From Pacificitalea sp040119125 (GTDB lineage Bacteria; Pseudomonadota; Alphaproteobacteria; Rhodobacterales; Rhodobacteraceae), in the NCBI GenBank assembly GCA_040119125.1, contig JBEDTR010000007.1:62001-126000 (forward strand): a stretch of 64,000 nt of DNA. The letters run 5' to 3'. A program made the position numbers and the translations under genes. Within the stretch, counting starts at the first letter, position 1. The number at the start of each line of letters is the position of its first letter. This document shows, one piece after another, positions 59,087 to 64,000 of this stretch. The notes below the pieces were generated by a model. It saw only the letters and a list, made by a program, of their open reading frames with translations. It was not told where the DNA came from and did not search any database.

Positions 59087-61266
59087 TGCGTGCCCTTCTG
59101 ACCCCGGCCCATGCGGCCCTGTTTGCCGCCACCGCCCTTGGCGCGGGGCTGGTCATGCCCGTCATCGCCCCGGCGCAGATGCTGGTGCCGGCGGACACGC
59201 GCGCGGTGGAAAACGACACCGCCATGCTGGTCGCGGACCGGGTGGAGATCGCGGGCGACAACCGGCTTATCGCGTCGGGCGCGGTCGAGGTGCTGGTGGA
59301 CGGGATCAGGCTGAAGGCACAGACCATCACCTATGACGCCGCCGCCAACCGCCTGACGATCGAAGGCCCGATCTACATGGTGACCGATGACGGCACCATC
59401 CTCGTGGCGTCGCAGGCGGAACTGTCGGACGATCTACAAGACGGCATCCTGCGATCCGCCCGGATGGTTCTCGACCAGCAATTGCAACTGGCCGCGACCG
59501 AGATCAACCGCGTCGGCGGGCGTTACACCCAGCTTTACAAGGCCGTGGCCTCCTCCTGCACCGTCTGCGCGTCCAACCCCGTGCCGCTATGGCAGATCCG
59601 CGCCGAACGCATCATCCATGACGAAGACGCGCAGCAGCTCTATTTTGACAAGGCTCGGTTCGAAATCGTGGGCGTGCCGGTGTTCTACCTGCCGCGTCTG
59701 CGCCTGCCCGATCCGTCGCTGGAGCGCGCAACCGGGCTGCTGACGCCTGAATTCCGCTCCACCGACCAACTGGGTTTCGGGATCAAGCTGCCCTATTTCA
59801 TCACGCTGGGCGATCACCGCGACCTGACCGTCACGCCCTATATGTCGTCGAACTTCACCCGCACGGTGGAGCTGCGGTACCGGCAGGCATTCCGCAATGG
59901 CGATATCGAGCTAAACGGCGCGGTGACGCAGGATGACATTCTCGACGATGAAACCCGTGCCTATCTGTTCGCGGAAGGCGCGTTTGAGCTGCCCCGCGAT
60001 TTCGAACTGACCTTCGACATCGAAACGGTGACCGATAACGGCTACTTGCTGGACTATGATTATTCATCCAAAGACCGGCTCGACAGCGCGATTGAATTGC
60101 AGCGCGTCAAACGCGATGAACTGATCTCGGCGGAATTCATCAATTACTATTCGCTGCGCTCGACCGAAAGCAATCGCACCCAGCCGACGCTGGTGTTCGA
60201 CAGCATCTGGGAGCGCCGGTTCCACGACACGCCCTTGGGGGGGATCGTGACCGCCTCGCTCGAAGGGCACGGGCATTACCGCTCCTCGGAGGCGGATGAC
60301 GAGGGCCGCGATATCGGCCGCATTGCCGCGACCTTCGACTGGCAGCGCGATTGGGTCACGCCCAACGGCCTGCTGATCGAGGCGCAAACCGCGCTGGCGC
60401 TGGACCATACCGGCATCTCGCAGGACGACGATTTTGACAGCAACGTCACCCGCGCCATCCCGGCGGCGGCGGTGGAATTGCGCTGGCCGCTGCTGAAGTC
60501 CTCCTCCGGTGGGGCAAGTCACCTGTTGGAGCCGGTGGTGCAACTCGTCTATTCCCCCGATACCGACGACGTGCCCAATGACGAAAGCAGCGAGCCGGAA
60601 CTGGATGAGGGCAACCTGTTTTCGCTCTCGCGCTTTCCCGGCGGCGACCAATATGAAAGCGGCCTGCGCGCCAATGTCGGACTGGGCTGGACCCGGCACG
60701 ATCCTGCCGGCTGGTCGATGGGCGTCACCGTGGGCCGCATTCTGCGCGCCGAGGATCTGGGCGAGTTTGACGGCTATGAGCCGCTTGAGGGCCAAAGCTC
60801 CGACTGGCTCGCGGCGGTGGAGTTGGACCTGCCCGGCAATGTCGGTCTGACCAACCGGGCGCTTTTCGATGACGGGTTCGGCTTCTCCAAGAACGAGCTG
60901 CGACTGGATTACGCCAATGACGCGCTGCAACTGGGCACCAGCTACATCTGGATGGCCGCAAGCGAGGCCGAAGGCATCGATGACGATGTGTCGGAATTGA
61001 CCGTCGATACCACTTGGGCGCTGTCGCGCTCATGGCAATCCGAAGTTGATGTGCGCTATGACTTTGAAACCGACCGCGCCGCCAAGGCCGCGCTGGGGCT
61101 GACCTATGCCGGGGATTGCGTGTCGGTCGATCTTTCCCTCTCGCGTCGCTTCACCTCCTCGACTAGTGTGGAGCCGACGACGAGTTTCGACCTGTCCGTG
61201 CAACTGGCCGGTTTCGGCAGCGGCAATTCGGGCAACGCAGCCCGGCGGCGCAATTGCGCGGGCTGA
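59086..61266 (+). CDS. lptD: LPS-assembly protein LptD
   Basis: Outer-membrane beta-barrel that inserts lipopolysaccharide with LptE, 726 residues. Signal peptide MRALLTPAHAALFAATALGAGL to APAQ. The N-terminal OstA jellyroll covers about residues 35-150 (TAMLVADRVEIAGDNRLIASGAVEV). Cysteines for disulfide formation occur at SSCTVCASNP and near the C-terminus (AGDCVSVDLSL, RRRNCAG). The rest is barrel strands with alternating aromatic residues. ATG at 59086 overlapping the lptG stop. Confidence 0.94.
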   Translation: MRALLTPAHAALFAATALGAGLVMPVIAPAQMLVPADTRAVENDTAMLVADRVEIAGDNRLIASGAVEVLVDGIRLKAQTITYDAAANRLTIEGPIYMVTDDGTILVASQAELSDDLQDGILRSARMVLDQQLQLAATEINRVGGRYTQLYKAVASSCTVCASNPVPLWQIRAERIIHDEDAQQLYFDKARFEIVGVPVFYLPRLRLPDPSLERATGLLTPEFRSTDQLGFGIKLPYFITLGDHRDLTVTPYMSSNFTRTVELRYRQAFRNGDIELNGAVTQDDILDDETRAYLFAEGAFELPRDFELTFDIETVTDNGYLLDYDYSSKDRLDSAIELQRVKRDELISAEFINYYSLRSTESNRTQPTLVFDSIWERRFHDTPLGGIVTASLEGHGHYRSSEADDEGRDIGRIAATFDWQRDWVTPNGLLIEAQTALALDHTGISQDDDFDSNVTRAIPAAAVELRWPLLKSSSGGASHLLEPVVQLVYSPDTDDVPNDESSEPELDEGNLFSLSRFPGGDQYESGLRANVGLGWTRHDPAGWSMGVTVGRILRAEDLGEFDGYEPLEGQSSDWLAAVELDLPGNVGLTNRALFDDGFGFSKNELRLDYANDALQLGTSYIWMAASEAEGIDDDVSELTVDTTWALSRSWQSEVDVRYDFETDRAAKAALGLTYAGDCVSVDLSLSRRFTSSTSVEPTTSFDLSVQLAGFGSGNSGNAARRRNCAG

Positions 61267-61367
61267 GTTTGCCTGCCGCTCGGACGGCTTGAAAACGGCA
61301 TGAAACCCGATCACGCGCGATGCCCTCAGGCATCGGCGTCACCGAAGCACAGAGCAGACGGACCCAC

Positions 61368-62663
61368 ATGACGATGACCCGCAGACTGACCGCCGCCCTG
61401 ACCCCTCTGGCGCGTGCCGCCCTGCTTGGCGCCACGCTGATCGCCGCGCCGCTGGCCGCGACGACCGCCACATCGCTGCTGGGCGCCAGCCCCGCGCAGG
61501 CGCAGAGCAACCCCTTCGCCCCTGTGATCTTGATTAACAACCGGGCCATCACCGCCTATGAGGTCGACCAGCGCCGCTTGATGCTGGAGGTGTTCCGCAC
61601 GCCCGGCGATTTGCAGGAACAGGCCCGTGAAGCGCTGATTGACGATCGCCTCCGGCTGATCGCCGGGGAACGCATGGGCATTTCCGTGACCGAGCAGGAG
61701 ATCTCCGCCGGGATGGAAGAATTCGCCGGGCGCGCGCAGCTTTCGACGCAGGAATTTCTCTCCGGGCTCGCCGGGGCCGGTGTCGCAGAAGAAAGCTTCC
61801 GTGATTTCGTCGCCGCCGGTCTGGTCTGGCGGCAGGTCGTGCGCCAGCGCTTTGGCGCTCAGGCACAGGTGACCGACAGCGAAATCGACAGCGCCCTGTC
61901 GCCCAGTGCCCAGCGGGCCAACGCGGAGGTGCTGTTTTCCGAAATCATCCTCCCCGCCAATACACCGCAGGCGCAGGCCGAAGCACAGCGCATCGCCGCG
62001 CTGGTCCAGAACAACCCCGGCAATTTTGCCAGCTACGCACGCCAATATTCCGCCTCCGGCTCCCGCGCGAATGGGGGCCGCGTGCCGCAGGCCGTGCCGC
62101 TGAGCAACCTGCCCCCGGCCCTGTCGCAGCAATTCCTGCAACTGCGCCCTGGTCAGGTCACCGCGCCCATTCCGTTGCCCAACGCGCTGGCGCTGTTTCA
62201 GCTTAGCGCGATCCGGGAAACCGGACGCGCCGATGCTGGCGCCGCGCAGGTCAGCTATATGCAATATCTGATCCCCGGTGGCCGCACCGCCGAGACGCTT
62301 GGCCGGGCGCGCCAGATCTCGGACCGGCTGGACACCTGCAATGATCTCTATGCCATCAACAAGGGTCAGGACCCGGCACGGCTGGTCGTGTCTGAGCCGG
62401 TGAGCGCCAACCAACTGCCCGCCGATGTGGCGCTGGAGCTGGCGAAGCTGGACGAGAACGAGACCTCCGCCACGCTGACGCGCGGCAATGCGCTGGTGCT
62501 GACGATGCTGTGTTCGCGCACCGCGCCGCGGGCCGCCGACGCCGACGCCGAACCGGTCGACCGCGAAGCGCTTGGCAACCGGCTGGTCAATGAGCGCGTC
62601 GCGCAGCTGTCGGATGGCTATCTGGCGGAACTGCGCGCCAATGCGATCATCCGCCTCCCGTGA
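61368..62663 (+). CDS. surA: SurA-type periplasmic chaperone / peptidylprolyl isomerase
   Basis: A 431-residue periplasmic chaperone for outer-membrane proteins. Signal region to about residue 45 (LLGASPAQA). The SurA N-terminal domain starts NPFAPVILINNRAITAYEVDQRRLMLE. The parvulin-like domain is at about residues 175-285 (RANAEVLFSEIILPANTP to LALFQLSAIRETGRAD), with SYARQYSASGSRANGGRVP. The ATG at 61368 (MTMTRRLTAAL) was chosen over an upstream in-frame ATG. Position between lptD and pdxA is the conserved order. Alphaproteobacterial SurA proteins are divergent and may lack isomerase activity. Confidence 0.88.
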   Translation: MTMTRRLTAALTPLARAALLGATLIAAPLAATTATSLLGASPAQAQSNPFAPVILINNRAITAYEVDQRRLMLEVFRTPGDLQEQAREALIDDRLRLIAGERMGISVTEQEISAGMEEFAGRAQLSTQEFLSGLAGAGVAEESFRDFVAAGLVWRQVVRQRFGAQAQVTDSEIDSALSPSAQRANAEVLFSEIILPANTPQAQAEAQRIAALVQNNPGNFASYARQYSASGSRANGGRVPQAVPLSNLPPALSQQFLQLRPGQVTAPIPLPNALALFQLSAIRETGRADAGAAQVSYMQYLIPGGRTAETLGRARQISDRLDTCNDLYAINKGQDPARLVVSEPVSANQLPADVALELAKLDENETSATLTRGNALVLTMLCSRTAPRAADADAEPVDREALGNRLVNERVAQLSDGYLAELRANAIIRLP

Positions 62664-62670
62664 TCGGGCG

Positions 62671-63690
62671 ATGAGCACCCCCCTCACCCCATCGCACGCC
62701 GCCCCGCTGCCGCCGCTGGCCATGACCTGTGGCGAGCCTGCGGGCGTCGGGCCGGAAATCGCCGCCTCCGCCTGGGCACGCCTGGGCGGGCGGCTGCCGT
62801 TTTTCTGGATCGGTGATCCTGCGCATCTGCCTGCTGGCACACCGGTGCGCGAAATCGCCCGTCCCGAAGATGCGCTGCGCGTCGCGGGATCAGGCTTGCC
62901 AGTGCTGCCGCATGCCTTTCCCGGCGCCGCTGTGCCGGGGGAGCCTCAGCCCGCCCATGCCGCCGAGGTCATCGCCGTCATCGCCCGCGCGGTTGAGCTG
63001 ACCCAAAGCGGTGCGGCCTCCGGCGTCGTGACCTGCCCCATCAACAAAAAAGCGCTGAAGGATGGCGCGGGTTTCGCCTATCCCGGCCATACCGAATATC
63101 TCGCCGCACTTGGGGGCGTGGACCGCGTGGTGATGATGCTGGCCTGTGACGCGCTGAAGGTCGTGCCGGTTACCATCCATATCCCAGTGTCCGAAGTGCC
63201 CGGCGCCCTGACCCGCGCATTGCTGTCCGACACGATCCGCATCACCCATGCCGCGCTGCGCCGGGATTTCGGCCTCGACAATCCCCGGCTGGCCGTCACC
63301 GGCCTGAACCCCCATGCGGGCGAAGGCGGCGCGATGGGCCATGAGGATGGCGCCCTGATCGCGCCTGTGCTGACCGCCCTGCGCGCCGAAGGCATGGCGC
63401 TGACCGGCCCGCATCCCGCCGACACGATGTTCCACGCCGGCGCGCGCAGCCGCTATGACGCCGCCATCGCCATGTATCACGATCAGGCGCTGATCCCGAT
63501 CAAGACGCTGGATTTCGCAGGCGGGGTCAATGTGACGCTGGGCCTGCCCTTCGTGCGCACCTCGCCCGATCACGGCACGGCCTTTGATATCGCAGGCACC
63601 GGCGTGGCGGATGATACCTCGCTGATCGAGGCGCTGAAGCTCGCCGACCGCATGGCCCGTGCCCGCGCTGCCGATCGCGGCGCGCAGTGA
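62671..63690 (+). CDS. pdxA: 4-hydroxythreonine-4-phosphate dehydrogenase
   Basis: NAD-dependent enzyme of the DXP-dependent pyridoxal phosphate pathway, 339 residues. Conserved LAMTCGEPAGVGPEI near residue 16 and VVTCPINKKAL. The three metal-binding histidines are visible in FAYPGHTEYLAAL, TGLNPHAGEGG and AMYHDQALIPIKTLDF. The C-terminal RTSPDHGTAFDIAGTG is the family signature. ATG 62671, seven bases after the surA stop; translation is probably coupled. Confidence 0.96.
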   Translation: MSTPLTPSHAAPLPPLAMTCGEPAGVGPEIAASAWARLGGRLPFFWIGDPAHLPAGTPVREIARPEDALRVAGSGLPVLPHAFPGAAVPGEPQPAHAAEVIAVIARAVELTQSGAASGVVTCPINKKALKDGAGFAYPGHTEYLAALGGVDRVVMMLACDALKVVPVTIHIPVSEVPGALTRALLSDTIRITHAALRRDFGLDNPRLAVTGLNPHAGEGGAMGHEDGALIAPVLTALRAEGMALTGPHPADTMFHAGARSRYDAAIAMYHDQALIPIKTLDFAGGVNVTLGLPFVRTSPDHGTAFDIAGTGVADDTSLIEALKLADRMARARAADRGAQ

Positions 63691-63810
63691 TCCCACCGGG
63701 CGCGGGGCGTCCGCGCTAGACCCGCCCCGCCCAGCGGAGTATTCGGACCGGACGAAGCCCCCGCCCCGGCCCTCTCCGGTCACAGCGGGCGTTCACCTGA
63801 AAGGACCCCC

Positions 63811-64000
63811 ATGGCGGCAATCGACGGTCTGCCCCCGCTGCGCGAGGTGATTGCCACGCATGAGCTGGCGGCAAAGAAATCTCTGGGCCAGAACTTCCTG
63901 CTCGATCTTAACCTGACCGCCCGCATCGCGCGGGTGCCGGGCGATCTGAGCGGCGCTGATGTGCTGGAGGTCGGCCCCGGCCCCGGCGGGCTGACCCGTG
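63811..64000 (+). CDS. rsmA: 16S rRNA (adenine1518/1519-N6)-dimethyltransferase, 5-prime part
   Basis: Partial gene cut by the right edge; the first 63 residues are present. KKSLGQNFLLDLNLTARIA is the characteristic KsgA/RsmA entry motif, and VLEVGPGPGGLTR is the SAM-binding motif I. GAAAGGA precedes the ATG at 63811. The enzyme dimethylates two adenines in helix 45 of 16S rRNA. The surA-pdxA-rsmA order is classical. Confidence 0.95.
   Translation, partial: MAAIDGLPPLREVIATHELAAKKSLGQNFLLDLNLTARIARVPGDLSGADVLEVGPGPGGLTR

Overview
The window looks like a chromosomal segment of an alphaproteobacterium of the Rhodobacteraceae (Roseobacter/Rhodobacter/Paracoccus group). The DNA is GC-rich. The complex I operon carries the extra small genes typical of that family. 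nuoN is followed by birA, coaX and rnj. SspB is of the alphaproteobacterial type, and lptF-lptG-lptD-surA-pdxA-rsmA sits at the right end. No rRNA, tRNA, CRISPR array, intact insertion sequence or phage gene was seen.

Layout. 1-8 kb: the end of a Bcr/CflA drug exporter, a family 2 glycosyltransferase, two overlapping secreted RcnB-like proteins, uvrA, and an MFS transporter preceded by a striking palindrome. 8-16.2 kb (minus strand): a complex-I-assembly-type phytoene-synthase homologue coupled to cimA and cysS, then sspB, a DUF1194 protein, and rnj-coaX with a clear terminator after rnj. 16.2-35.6 kb (minus strand): birA and a complete 14-gene NADH:quinone oxidoreductase operon, nuoA to nuoN. 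Inserted among the nuo genes are a sulfotransferase, a carboxymuconolactone-decarboxylase-like protein, a lipoprotein, DUF5333- and DUF5337-like proteins, one doubtful frame, and a 51-residue membrane protein that starts with TTG between nuoJ and nuoK. 35.7-40.2 kb: envelope and hypothetical genes and a DegT-type aminotransferase. 40.4-41.8 kb: purF.

42.2-56.4 kb is a visibly less GC-rich accessory catabolic island between purF and lptF. It holds two complete TRAP transporters, an SDR, an LtnD-like 2-/3-hydroxyacid dehydrogenase, two sugar-phosphate-isomerase-type TIM barrels, a divergent DUF849 beta-keto acid cleavage enzyme, a zinc-site-altered MDR dehydrogenase, a fumarylacetoacetase-family hydrolase, an HbpS/GlcG-like protein and one IclR regulator. 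All three start regions of the island carry tandem copies of the 17-bp palindrome GTTGC-N7-GCAAC, placed over or just downstream of a sigma70-like -10 element. This strongly suggests one IclR regulon. There is no sugar-acid kinase or class II aldolase, so the enzyme set suggests a non-phosphorylating route: uptake of a hydroxy or sugar acid, oxidation, keto-group isomerisation, then CoA-dependent beta-keto acid cleavage. The substrate cannot be read from the sequence.

56.8-64 kb returns to core genes for lipopolysaccharide export, outer-membrane folding, vitamin B6 synthesis and rRNA methylation.
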